The translations under genes were made by a program, and so were the position numbers. This document shows positions 56,294-64,000 of a DNA stretch of 64,000 bases, piece after piece. Where the stretch lies: the NCBI RefSeq assembly GCF_001439845.1, contig NZ_JYLO01000002.1:372001-436000 (forward strand), in the 5' to 3' direction. Numbering within the stretch: the first letter of the stretch is position 1; each line of letters opens with the position of its first letter. The notes below the pieces were generated by a model. The model ran no database searches. It was given only the letters and a program-made list of their open reading frames with translations, and was not told where the DNA came from. This stretch comes from Pseudomonas lactis (GTDB lineage: Bacteria > Pseudomonadota > Gammaproteobacteria > Pseudomonadales > Pseudomonadaceae).

Positions 56294-56974
56294 ATGCACG
56301 TACTGGTCTGTGAAGACGACGAACTGATCGCCAGTGGCATCGTGGCCGGCCTGACCGCCCAAGGCTTTACCGTGGAGCGCGTGGCCACGGCCTCGGCTGC
56401 GCGGGCGATGCTCAAGGCTGCGGCCTTCGACATCATGGTGCTCGACCTTGGCCTGCCCGACGAAGACGGCCTCAAGCTGCTGCAACAACAGCGCAGCCAG
56501 GGGTTGGAGATTCCGGTGCTGATCCTCACCGCGCGGGATTCGGTGACCAATCGCGTCGACGGCCTGCAAGCCGGCGCCGACGACTACCTGCTCAAGCCCT
56601 TTGACCTGCGTGAACTCGCCGCGCGCCTGCAAACCCTGCTGCGCCGGGTGGCAGGCCGTAGCGTCAACCTGATCGAACATGGCCGCCTGGCCTACGACCC
56701 CAGCAGCCGCGAGACCTTCCTCGGCGGCCAGCCGGTAGATTTGTCCCGGCGTGAACAGGCGTTGTTGCAGGCGCTGTTGCACAACAAGGGCCGCGTTCTG
56801 TCCAGCGAACAGCTCAAGGACAGCGTCTACGGCTTCAGTGACGAACTGGAAAGCAACGCGCTCAACGTGCACATCCACCACTTGCGACGCAAGTTGGGCA
56901 ACGGCATCGTCGAAACCGTCAGGGGGCTGGGCTATCGCCTGGGCACGGCTGATGGGGGAGAAAACACGCCGTGA
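56294..56974 (+). CDS. dsbR: OmpR-family response regulator DsbR
   Basis: 226 residues. Receiver with CEDDELIASG, phospho-Asp in IMVLDLGLPDEDG and Lys in LLKPFDLREL; C-terminal winged helix (LSRREQALLQALLHNKGRVL, NVHIHHLRRKLGNGIVETVR). The divergent dsb operon and the same layout as PA2479-PA2480 in P. aeruginosa support DsbR, reported as a copper-responsive activator of dsb genes. It resembles QseB/PmrA by sequence. Confidence 0.85.
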   Translation: MHVLVCEDDELIASGIVAGLTAQGFTVERVATASAARAMLKAAAFDIMVLDLGLPDEDGLKLLQQQRSQGLEIPVLILTARDSVTNRVDGLQAGADDYLLKPFDLRELAARLQTLLRRVAGRSVNLIEHGRLAYDPSSRETFLGGQPVDLSRREQALLQALLHNKGRVLSSEQLKDSVYGFSDELESNALNVHIHHLRRKLGNGIVETVRGLGYRLGTADGGENTP

Positions 56975-58293
56975 TGAGCTTGCGTCTGCGCCTGACGTTC
57001 AAGCTGGGCGCCGCTTTTGTGCTGATCTGGGTGCTGGCGGCCGCCTGGATGCTCAACGATTTGCGCAACCAGATGATGTTTTCCCTGGACCAGCGCCTGG
57101 TGGCTTCGGCGCGCATGGTGGCCGGGCTCACCGAGCAGATGCCGGGCCTGGCCAGCGTCAGCGGTGGCGCGCATTTGCGCACCGAACAACTGAATGTGCC
57201 GGGCGGCATGGCCTGCCAGGTCAGTTCTTTGCGCGGCGAGATCCTGGCGCGCAGCCATACCACGCCGGAGGAAGGGCTGGAGTCGCGCCGCAGCGGTTTT
57301 CGCGACCAGATCATCGACGGTGTGGGCTGGCGCAGTTTTACCCTGTCCCGTGGCGATTTGCTGATCACCACCGCCGACCGCCAGGTGGAGCGCGAAGCCC
57401 TCAACCTGTCGATCCTGCTGGCGGCGTCGGTGCCGGTCGGCGTGGCGTTGCTGGGCTGCCTGTGCCTGCTGTGGCTGGGCATCGGCCAGAGCCTGGTGCC
57501 GCTCAACCGTATGCGTGACGCGCTGATGCGGCGCAGTGCCGATTCCCTCGAACCCTTGCAGATTCACCCGCTGCCCAGCGAACTCAAACCGTTGCTCGAC
57601 ACCCAGAACCAACTGCTGCAACGCATCGCCAAGACCATCGAGCGCGAACGTCGCCTGACCGGTGATGCCGCCCATGAACTGCGCAGCCCGTTGACCGCGA
57701 TCAAGACCCACCTGCAAGTCGCGCGCATGACCGAGGGCGCGGCCCGCGACCAGTCCCTGGCGCACGCCGAGGAGGGCGCCGACCGCTTGCATCGCACCCT
57801 GGAGCAACTGTTGTTGCTGGCGCGGGTGGAAGGCAGCCTGTCGTTTGATGATGGCTTGCAATCGAGTGCCGAGGAAGTCGCCCGGTTGGCGATCCAGGAT
57901 GCCAACGCCGGTGACAATTCCCGTATCGATCTGATCCTGGCGCCGGATCTCTCCCACGTTCCGGTAGAAATGCCCGTGGGCCTGGCCGTCGCGGCCTTGC
58001 GTAACCTGCTGGACAACGCCTTGCGCCATACCCCCGCCGAGACTCGCGTGGAACTGCAGGTGTTTTCTACCCCGGATAACGTGGTGTTCCGCGTGCGTGA
58101 CCATGGCCAGCAGATCTCCAGCGAAGACCTGCAATACCTCACCCAACGCTTCTGGCGCAATGGCAGCAGCGAAGGCTGTGGCCTGGGCCTGGCGATTGTC
58201 CAGGCGATTGTGCAACGTTGCTCCTGCTCGTTGCATTTTGACAGCCAGCCCGACGGTATGCGGGTCGACCTGGGCATGCCATTGCGGCGCTGA
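56974..58293 (+). CDS. dsbS: Sensor histidine kinase DsbS
   Basis: 439 residues; the ATG at 56974 overlaps the dsbR stop (TGATG). Two membrane segments (about 10-30 and 145-168) enclose a periplasmic domain. HAMP-like linker, phospho-His in GDAAHELRSPLTAIKTHLQV, and ATPase with DNALRHTPAE and GLGLAIVQAIV. A cysteine at residue 81 (GGMACQVSS) lies where the copper-sensing Cys of P. aeruginosa DsbS is reported (about residue 82). Confidence 0.85.
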   Translation: MSLRLRLTFKLGAAFVLIWVLAAAWMLNDLRNQMMFSLDQRLVASARMVAGLTEQMPGLASVSGGAHLRTEQLNVPGGMACQVSSLRGEILARSHTTPEEGLESRRSGFRDQIIDGVGWRSFTLSRGDLLITTADRQVEREALNLSILLAASVPVGVALLGCLCLLWLGIGQSLVPLNRMRDALMRRSADSLEPLQIHPLPSELKPLLDTQNQLLQRIAKTIERERRLTGDAAHELRSPLTAIKTHLQVARMTEGAARDQSLAHAEEGADRLHRTLEQLLLLARVEGSLSFDDGLQSSAEEVARLAIQDANAGDNSRIDLILAPDLSHVPVEMPVGLAVAALRNLLDNALRHTPAETRVELQVFSTPDNVVFRVRDHGQQISSEDLQYLTQRFWRNGSSEGCGLGLAIVQAIVQRCSCSLHFDSQPDGMRVDLGMPLRR

Positions 58294-58316
58294 ACTGACT
58301 TTTCACGTGGCAAATA

Positions 58317-58366
58317 ATTACCGCCCGCCTGAGGCTCAAGCCTTCAGGATGGCGGTAATTTTTTTG
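58317..58366. terminator. Intrinsic terminator after dsbRS
   Basis: AATTACCGCC and GGCGGTAATT form a 10-bp outer stem with an inner GCCTGAGG/CCTTCAGG hairpin, followed by a T-run. Confidence 0.88.
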
Positions 58367-58415
58367 CGCTTGAACGGGCCGAATGAGTCGGCCTGAATTG
58401 AAAAGGACCGTTCTT

Positions 58416-59183
58416 ATGTTGGTGATCGACACCAGTTTCCCCGCCAGGGATTTCAACGACCGCCGCGGCGAAACCGTGCAACAGGTGGTTTTGCACTACA
58501 CCGCTTCGCCCTTTGCTTCCTCGCTACGCACCCTCACTCAAGATGGCGTCAGCGCTCACTATCTGCTGCCCGACCCTGATGAACCCAGCTACCGCGCCGC
58601 CGGTTATGAAGAACTGCGGGTGTTTCGCCTGGTGGACGAGGGCCAGCGCGCCTGGCATGCCGGCGTGAGCTATTGGGCGGGGAAGGCTGACCTCAACAGC
58701 CGCTCGATGGGCATTGAAATCGTCAACCTGGCGCGGGATGACGCCGGCGTCTTTACCTTTCCTGAATACACGTTGGCACAGATTGACGTACTGATTGAAT
58801 TGCTTCGCGACTTGCTGGAGCGCTATCCGCAGGTCGGCCCCACTGACTGGCTCGGGCATTCGGATGTGGCCTACTGGCGCAAGAGCGACCCGGGGCCTCG
58901 GCTGCCCTGGCGTGTGCTGCATGAGGCCGGCATCGGGGCCTGGTTTGATCAATCGACCCGGGCGATGTACCAGCGCCGCTTTTGTCTCGGCTTGCCGCCG
59001 GAAGTGGAAGTGGAGCGGGCGTTTCAGCGGTATGGCTATAAGCCCGCGCAGAATCGCCAGGCCTTTGAGCAGCGTACCCGAGCGTTCCAGATGCACTTTC
59101 GGCCACTGGATTATTGTGGGTTCCTGGATGCAGAGACTTGCGCGATCTTGTATGCACTGAACGAAAAGTACCGTGGGATTTGA
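58416..59183 (+). CDS. N-acetylmuramoyl-L-alanine amidase, AmpDh3 type
   Basis: Zinc amidase cutting the amide bond between MurNAc and the peptide. The ATG at 58416 follows AAAGGA and gives MLVIDTSFPARDFNDRRGE, 255 residues, the same length as AmpDh3 (PA0807). Zinc/active-site motifs: VVLHYTASPF, IEIVNLARDD and GHSDVAYWRKSDPGP. A C-terminal peptidoglycan-binding segment has AFQMHFRPLDYCGFLDAETC. No signal peptide is visible; AmpDh3 is described as a type VI effector in P. aeruginosa. No immunity gene is seen beside it here. Confidence 0.9.
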   Translation: MLVIDTSFPARDFNDRRGETVQQVVLHYTASPFASSLRTLTQDGVSAHYLLPDPDEPSYRAAGYEELRVFRLVDEGQRAWHAGVSYWAGKADLNSRSMGIEIVNLARDDAGVFTFPEYTLAQIDVLIELLRDLLERYPQVGPTDWLGHSDVAYWRKSDPGPRLPWRVLHEAGIGAWFDQSTRAMYQRRFCLGLPPEVEVERAFQRYGYKPAQNRQAFEQRTRAFQMHFRPLDYCGFLDAETCAILYALNEKYRGI

Positions 59184-59214
59184 TGCCGAGCACTGTTCAA
59201 ATGTGGGTCCCCCA

Positions 59215-59545
59215 TGTGGGAGGGGGCTTGCCTGCGAACACGACCTGACAGCCGACGCTTATCTACCTGACGCGCCGCGATCCAACTGTGGGAGCTGGCT
59301 TGCCTGCGATGACGGCCTGCCAGCCGACACTGTTATACCGAGTACATATCCATTGCTGCGGTAACGGCCACTTAGGGTTCCGCTCTGACAGCGGGTCACT
59401 TTTGGAAGGACCGGAATGCCGGCCCAGCCAAAAGTAACCAAAAGGTCCTCGCCCCAAATCACTGGCGGATTACGGCCAGCGTGGTTTAACGGGGCGCCTG
59501 AGATCAAAAGCAGATCAAGAGCGGCTCGCTTCGCATCGTGGTTAG
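59215..59545. repeat. Composite intergenic repeat, locus 3
   Basis: Family-B REP units near 59215 and 59287, then a 204-bp form (59342-59545) of the long element at 34924-35253. It has the same ends but lacks about 125 bp of the interior. It ends 49 nt before the pvdH promoter. Confidence 0.8.
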
Positions 59546-59593
59546 CGGTGGCTGCGGCGAACTGCATAGTCGGTAAATATCCGACCAACCTCC

Positions 59594-59617
59594 TAAATCC
59601 CCGTGCACCTGAAGCGT
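59594..59617 (+). promoter_or_regulatory. PvdS-dependent promoter (iron-starvation box) of pvdH
   Basis: CTAAATCCC begins a perfect TAAAT-N16-CGT. The transcript would start near 59624, about 88 nt upstream of the pvdH ATG. This ties pvdH-mbtH to the pvdS gene at 35287. Confidence 0.85.
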
Positions 59618-59711
59618 CTCCACAACAGGAAATCCGTGCGCATGCCCTTGGGCCAGACGCCAACGGATCGGCAGTTTGGTCACCATCATCAGCGTATTGA
59701 GGGATCCAGAG

Positions 59712-61112
59712 ATGTCAGTCGCTACCAGCCGTATCGAAGACGCCCCGGTGCAGGCCGCGGAAACGCTCTATCAGTTTGACGAAAGCCCGCTGCTGGCCCG
59801 TCAGCGCCAGCAGGAATCCAACGCCCGCAGCTACCCACGGCGCATTCCCCTGGCGCTCAAGCGCGCCAAGGGCATTTATGTGGAAGACGTGGAGGGGCGC
59901 CGGTTCATCGATTGCCTGGCCGGCGCCGGCACCCTGGCGCTGGGGCATAACCACCCGGTGGTGATCCAGGCCATCCAGCAAGTGTTGAGCGACGAACTGC
60001 CCCTGCACACCCTGGACCTGACTACGCCGGTCAAGGATCAATTCGTGCAGGACCTGTTCGGTTTGCTGCCCTCGGAACTGGCGCGGGAAGCCAAAATCCA
60101 GTTCTGCGGCCCCACCGGTACCGATGCGGTGGAAGCCGCGTTGAAGCTGGTGCGCACCGCCACCGGGCGCAGCACCGTGCTGTCGTTCCAGGGCGGCTAT
60201 CACGGCATGAGCCAGGGCGCGCTGAGTCTGATGGGCAGCCTGGGGCCGAAGAAACCCTTGGGCGCATTGCTCGGCAACGGGGTGCAATTCCTGCCATTCC
60301 CGTATGACTACCGTTGCCCGTTTGGGCTGGGTGGCGCCGAAGGTGTGCGGGTCAACCTGCATTACCTGGAAAACCTGCTCAACGACCCGGAAGCCGGCGT
60401 GTTGCTGCCGGCGGCGGTGATTGTCGAAGTGGTCCAGGGTGAGGGCGGTGTGATCCCGGCGGACCTCGACTGGCTGCGTGGCCTGCGCCGTATCACCGCG
60501 CAAGCGGGGGTGGCGTTGATCGTCGATGAAATCCAGAGTGGCTTTGGGCGTACCGGCAAAATGTTTGCCTTCGAACACGCTGGCATCATCCCGGATGTGG
60601 TGGTCATGTCCAAAGCCATTGGCGGCAGCCTGCCGCTGGCGGTGGTGGTGTATCGCGAGTGGCTCGACACCTGGCTGCCGGGTGCCCATGCCGGGACCTT
60701 TCGCGGCAATCAAATGGCGATGGCGGCGGGCTCGGCGGTGATGCGCTACCTCAAGGATCACGACCTGGCAGGCCATGCGGCGGCCATGGGCGAGCGCCTG
60801 GGCGAACACCTGCGCATCCTGCAGCGCGACTTCCCGCACCTGGGGGATATCCGCGGGCGTGGGCTGATGCTGGGGGTGGAGCTGGTAGACCCGACTGGCA
60901 CGCCTGACAGTCAGGGCCACCCACCGGTGCATCGCCAGTTGGCACCGCTGGTGCAGCGCGAATGCCTCAAGCGCGGGCTGATCCTGGAACTGGGCGGGCG
61001 CCATGGCAGTGTGGTGCGTTTCCTGCCACCGCTGGTGATCACCGCTGGCGAAGTCGACCAGGTGGCCGAGATTTTCGGGCGCGCCTTGGCGGCGGCCGTG
61101 GCCAGCGTCTAA
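59712..61112 (+). CDS. pvdH: L-2,4-diaminobutyrate aminotransferase PvdH
   Basis: PLP enzyme converting aspartate beta-semialdehyde to L-2,4-diaminobutyrate, used by the last PvdL module. The ATG at 59712 ([20 protein letters not shown]) follows GAGGGAT. 466 residues, class III aminotransferase: [35 protein letters not shown], and the PLP lysine K301 in [14 protein letters not shown]. It is preceded by a perfect PvdS promoter and followed by mbtH. Confidence 0.94.
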   Translation: MSVATSRIEDAPVQAAETLYQFDESPLLARQRQQESNARSYPRRIPLALKRAKGIYVEDVEGRRFIDCLAGAGTLALGHNHPVVIQAIQQVLSDELPLHTLDLTTPVKDQFVQDLFGLLPSELAREAKIQFCGPTGTDAVEAALKLVRTATGRSTVLSFQGGYHGMSQGALSLMGSLGPKKPLGALLGNGVQFLPFPYDYRCPFGLGGAEGVRVNLHYLENLLNDPEAGVLLPAAVIVEVVQGEGGVIPADLDWLRGLRRITAQAGVALIVDEIQSGFGRTGKMFAFEHAGIIPDVVVMSKAIGGSLPLAVVVYREWLDTWLPGAHAGTFRGNQMAMAAGSAVMRYLKDHDLAGHAAAMGERLGEHLRILQRDFPHLGDIRGRGLMLGVELVDPTGTPDSQGHPPVHRQLAPLVQRECLKRGLILELGGRHGSVVRFLPPLVITAGEVDQVAEIFGRALAAAVASV

Positions 61113-61149
61113 TTTTCCAGGCCCTTGGTACGTTTCTACAGATATCAGT

Positions 61150-61168
61150 GCTGCGCGTGGTGCGCAGC
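61150..61168. other. Hairpin between pvdH and mbtH
   Basis: GCTGCGC-GTGGT-GCGCAGC, perfect 7-bp stem with no T-run, in the 82-bp gap. It may stabilise the pvdH message end while allowing read-through into mbtH. Confidence 0.4.
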
Positions 61169-61194
61169 CAGCCTTTGAGCGACGGAGAACAGCA

Positions 61195-61419
61195 ATGACC
61201 TCAGTATTTGACCGCGACGACATCCTCTTTCAGGTAGTGGTCAACCATGAAGAACAGTATTCGATCTGGCCCGACTACAAGGCCGTGCCAGAAGGCTGGC
61301 GCACCGTGGGCAAGAGCGGCATGAAGAAAGAATGCCTGGCCTACATCGAGGAAGTCTGGACTGACATGCGCCCGCTGAGCCTGCGCCAGAAAATGGATGG
61401 CGCGGCCCTCGCCAACTGA
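61195..61419 (+). CDS. MbtH-like protein
   Basis: 74-residue partner of NRPS adenylation domains. The family signature is present: [20 protein letters not shown], then [13 protein letters not shown]. The ATG at 61195 follows CGGAG. As in P. aeruginosa (PA2412-PA2413) it lies next to pvdH, and it probably supports folding or activity of PvdL adenylation domains. Confidence 0.95.
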   Translation: MTSVFDRDDILFQVVVNHEEQYSIWPDYKAVPEGWRTVGKSGMKKECLAYIEEVWTDMRPLSLRQKMDGAALAN

Positions 61420-61433
61420 TTCACCCCAATACA

Positions 61434-61534
61434 CTGTAGGAGCGAGCTTGCTCGCGAAGAACGCAAGAACGCCGCGTTTACCCTGAATAAACGCGGCGTT
61501 CTGAAGTTTTTCGCGAGCAAGCTCGCTCCTACAG
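61434..61534. repeat. REP pair (REPIN-like), family A
   Basis: Inverted GTAGGAGCGAGCTTGCTCGC copies whose spacer is itself an inverted repeat (GAACGCCGCGTTTA / TAAACGCGGCGTTC), giving an almost continuous hairpin. The right arm contains the stop codon of the M20 peptidase gene. Confidence 0.93.
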
Positions 61535-62875
61535 GGGGGTGTGGGTGTAAAGGTAATCCGTCGCCAACGACGCCAGTGTCCTCACGCCCACCACCAATGC
61601 CGACTCATCCACAAAGAACCCTGGGTTGTGATTCGGCGCCGCCTTGCTCATGTCCTGGTCCCTTGGGGTCACCCCCAGGAACACAAACAGCCCCGGCGCT
61701 TCCTTGGCATAGAACGAGAAGTCTTCGGCGCCACCTACCAATGGGCCTTGCACCACATCATCCTGAGCCGCCCAACGCAGGCTCGGCAGCATTTTCTCGG
61801 TCAGCGCCGGGTTGTTGATGGTGGGGTCGTACTTCTCGATGATTGTCACTTCGGCCTTGGCGCCACCGCTTTCGGCGATTTTCTCTACGGTTTGACGCAC
61901 GTCTGCATGCAGCTTCTGACGAATGCCATAGTCGTAGGAGCGAATGGTGCCGCTCATGTCCACCGACTCGGGGATGATGTTGTAGCGAGTGCCACCGTTG
62001 ATGGTGCCGATGCTCACCACAGAGGGGAATGACGAAATATCGGTACGGCGGCTGACCACGGTCTGCAGGCCGACAATGGTTTGCGCGCCGACGGTGATCG
62101 GGTCGATACCGTCCCAGGGGCGGCCGGCGTGGGTCTGTTTGCCGAGGATTTTGATGCGCAGGTCATCGGAGCTGGCCAAAGTCGGGCCCGGGCGATAGGC
62201 GATTTGCCCGGCAGGCACACCGGCCCATACGTGCAGGCCAAACACCGCATCCGGCTTGGGCGCTTTCATTACCCCTTCCTGCACCATCATCTTCGCGCCC
62301 CAGGTGTTCTTGCCGTCGGGGATAAAGTCGCTGGGGCCTTCTTCGGCCGGTTGGAAATAAAACACCACGGTGCCGGGCAGGCGCTCGCGCATCCCCGTAA
62401 GAATCTTCGCAGTGCTCAGCAGGATAGCGGTATGTGCGTCGTGGCCGCAGGCGTGCATCACGTCGACTTCCTTGCCCAGGTAGGTGCCCTTGGCTTTGGA
62501 GGCGAAGGGCAGGTCGGCGACTTCCTTGACCGGCAGCGCATCCATGTCGGCGCGCAGGGCCACGGTCGGGCCGGGCAGCGCACCTTTCAAGATGGCGACG
62601 ACGCCGGTGCGGGCCACCCCGGTCTTCACCTCAAGGCCGAGTTCGCGCAACTGTTTGGCGACCAACTCGGCGGTGCGGGTTTCGGTATTGCCCAGTTCGG
62701 GGTGGGCGTGGATATCGCGGCGGGTTTCCAACAGGCTGGGTTCGAGGATTTTTGCCTGGGCGGCAATTTCCTCCCGGGCACTGTCCTGGCCGCTGCTGGC
62801 GGCAACCACGGCACTGCTCGCAACCGCGCCGAGCAACCCCAAAACCCATTGGTGTGTAAGACCGTTCATTCGCAT
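61529..62875 (-). CDS. M20-family metallopeptidase/amidohydrolase, exported
   Basis: 448 residues. A signal peptide is visible (GLLGAVASSAVVAASSGQ, cleavage near residue 26). M20D features: DIHAHPELGNTET, LRADMDALPV, MHACGHDAHTAILL, FQPAEEGP, GGAEDFSFYA and the late His in APNHNPGFFVDE. It resembles amidohydrolases acting on N-acyl amino acids. The last codons and TAG stop (61529-61531) come from a REP, so the C-terminus (YTHTPL) is probably altered from the ancestral one. The upstream channel gene on the same strand ends 16 nt before it. Confidence 0.88.
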   Translation of the reverse strand: MRMNGLTHQWVLGLLGAVASSAVVAASSGQDSAREEIAAQAKILEPSLLETRRDIHAHPELGNTETRTAELVAKQLRELGLEVKTGVARTGVVAILKGALPGPTVALRADMDALPVKEVADLPFASKAKGTYLGKEVDVMHACGHDAHTAILLSTAKILTGMRERLPGTVVFYFQPAEEGPSDFIPDGKNTWGAKMMVQEGVMKAPKPDAVFGLHVWAGVPAGQIAYRPGPTLASSDDLRIKILGKQTHAGRPWDGIDPITVGAQTIVGLQTVVSRRTDISSFPSVVSIGTINGGTRYNIIPESVDMSGTIRSYDYGIRQKLHADVRQTVEKIAESGGAKAEVTIIEKYDPTINNPALTEKMLPSLRWAAQDDVVQGPLVGGAEDFSFYAKEAPGLFVFLGVTPRDQDMSKAAPNHNPGFFVDESALVVGVRTLASLATDYLYTHTPL

Positions 62876-62891
62876 ACCAACCTCTCCTTGC

Positions 62892-64000
62892 TTATTGTTG
62901 TGGATCTTTCTCCTGCACGCTGCCGGCGGTCAGCACCTGCACGCTCAAGCGCGGCGTTGCCAGGTCCAGCCCGGCTTCATCCAGGTGCCGTTTGAGCGAC
63001 AGGTTGAACGCCCGCGACACTTCCCACTGCTTGATCGGCGCGGTCTTGAAACGTGCGCGCAGGATCGCGCTGCCGGACTCGAAACTTTCCACGCCCTGGA
63101 TCTCCAGCGGCGACCAGATATTGCGGCGTTGCAACGGGTCGTTACGCATGGCGTGGCCGACCTCGCGCATCAGTTTGATCGCGTCGTCGATTTCCATGTT
63201 GTAGGGGATCGCCACGCGGAAGATCGCGTAGCCGAACTCCCGGGAGTAGTTCTTGATGCTCTTGATTTCGCTGAACGGGATGGTGTGCACGATGCCGTCG
63301 ATATCGCGCAGGCGCACGGTACGGATGGTCAGGCCTTCCACCGTGCCGAGATGGCCGCCCACATCCACGTAGTCGTCGATGGCCAGGGAGTCTTCGATGA
63401 TGATGAACAGGCCGGTGATCAAGTCCGCCACCAGCGACTGTGCACCAAAACCGATGGCGATACCGATCACACCCGCACCGGCCAGCAAGGGCGTGACGTT
63501 CATGCCCATGTTCGCCAGGGCGACGATGGCGGCTATGATGAAAATGGTCACGAACAGTACGTTGCGGATCAACGGCATCATGGTTTGCGCGCGGGCGTTG
63601 GCCAAGCCTTTGCGCGAGCGCGTCAGGGCGTGGTGGATCGCGGTGTCGCTGAGGATCCAGATCAGCCAGGCAAACAACAAGGTCCCACCGAGGCCGAACA
63701 GCTTTACGGCTATTTCATGGCCTTCACCTTCGGTAAAGCGAATCATCGACAGGCCCCAGACCCGCAGCCCCAGTTCGATAAATACCAGCCACACCACCAG
63801 GTGCACCAGGGTGTAGACAAAGCCTTTGAGGCGCTCGGAATACAGCGCATGGCGCTTGTGCCCGCGGTGCGGCTTGAGGGCGTGGCGGCGCACCAGGCCG
63901 TTGATCACCATGCACAACACCAGCAGCACCGTGCACAGCAACGACTGGCGCAGGGCGGTGCTGGTGTCGCCGGCCGACAGGAAGGTGGCGAACAGTGAGA
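62892..64000 (-). CDS. MscS-family mechanosensitive channel (5' end outside window)
   Basis: The frame stays open to the window edge, so at least 369 residues are seen and the N-terminus is missing. About five membrane helices, then the MscS pore helix (GAGVIGIAIGFGAQSLVADL), the beta domain (DDYVDVGGHLGTVEGLTIRT) and a C-terminal alpha/beta domain. It is longer than minimal MscS, of the YnaI/YbdG-like class. It opens under membrane tension to release solutes. The M20 peptidase gene follows on the same strand. Confidence 0.9.
   Translation of the reverse strand, partial: SLFATFLSAGDTSTALRQSLLCTVLLVLCMVINGLVRRHALKPHRGHKRHALYSERLKGFVYTLVHLVVWLVFIELGLRVWGLSMIRFTEGEGHEIAVKLFGLGGTLLFAWLIWILSDTAIHHALTRSRKGLANARAQTMMPLIRNVLFVTIFIIAAIVALANMGMNVTPLLAGAGVIGIAIGFGAQSLVADLITGLFIIIEDSLAIDDYVDVGGHLGTVEGLTIRTVRLRDIDGIVHTIPFSEIKSIKNYSREFGYAIFRVAIPYNMEIDDAIKLMREVGHAMRNDPLQRRNIWSPLEIQGVESFESGSAILRARFKTAPIKQWEVSRAFNLSLKRHLDEAGLDLATPRLSVQVLTAGSVQEKDPQQ

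Overview
The window is about 62-65% GC bacterial chromosome and fits the Pseudomonas fluorescens group. It carries the Pseudomonas polar-flagellum/chemotaxis block in its usual order, the pyoverdine genes pvdS-pvdG-pvdL and pvdH-mbtH, an atu (acyclic terpene) cluster, and many short intergenic REP repeats. No rRNA, tRNA, CRISPR array, transposase or phage gene was seen.

Layout. (1) 1-17812: flagellar export genes fliR (cut by the window edge), flhB and flhA; the polar-flagellum placement and number pair flhF-fleN; sigma factor fliA; then cheY-cheZ-cheA-cheB, stator genes motC-motD, a ParC-like ATPase, a ParP-like CheW-domain protein, cheW and a DUF2802 gene. A small accessory island (three cold-shock-domain-like genes, a DUF3077-like gene and REP pairs) lies between flhB and flhA. 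(2) 17813-24846: a yegS-type lipid kinase, a LuxR-type two-component pair, an HPt-like protein without the phospho-histidine, cheV behind a FliA-type promoter, a MOSC protein, ppnP and a DEDDh exonuclease. (3) 24847-33879: atuABCDEF on the minus strand with divergent atuR; the shared intergenic region holds two 16-bp operators that are exact reverse complements. (4) 33972-34760: a periplasmic solute-binding protein. (5) 35287-49840: pvdS behind a Fur-box promoter, divergent from pvdG and the 4298-residue synthetase gene pvdL. (6) 50008-52734: an AT-richer gene for a 908-residue multi-domain protein of unknown role. (7) 52809-58293: the Dsb oxidative-folding operon dsbD/tlpA-like/dsbG, divergent from a two-component pair matching DsbR/DsbS. 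(8) 58416-64000: an AmpDh3-type amidase, pvdH behind a perfect PvdS promoter, mbtH, an M20 peptidase, and an MscS-family channel cut by the window end.

How it works together. Region 1 builds and steers a polar flagellum: export gate, placement GTPases, sigma-28, phosphorelay, second stator and polar array positioning. Low iron relieves Fur at pvdS; PvdS then drives pvdG-pvdL and pvdH-mbtH. PvdH makes 2,4-diaminobutyrate, which PvdL uses. The atu genes feed acyclic terpenoid acids into catabolism under AtuR. The Dsb genes maintain periplasmic thiols under DsbRS.

Most unusual points: a near-perfect palindrome (CTGTCAA-N2-TTGACAG type) 70-100 bp ahead of two odd cold-shock-like genes and also ahead of the unrelated 908-residue gene 48 kb away; a 17-codon leader ORF overlapping the pvdG start; a composite intergenic repeat at three loci; an HPt-like protein without its histidine; repeated acidic peptides in the CheA linker; and a REP that supplies the stop codon of the M20 peptidase gene.
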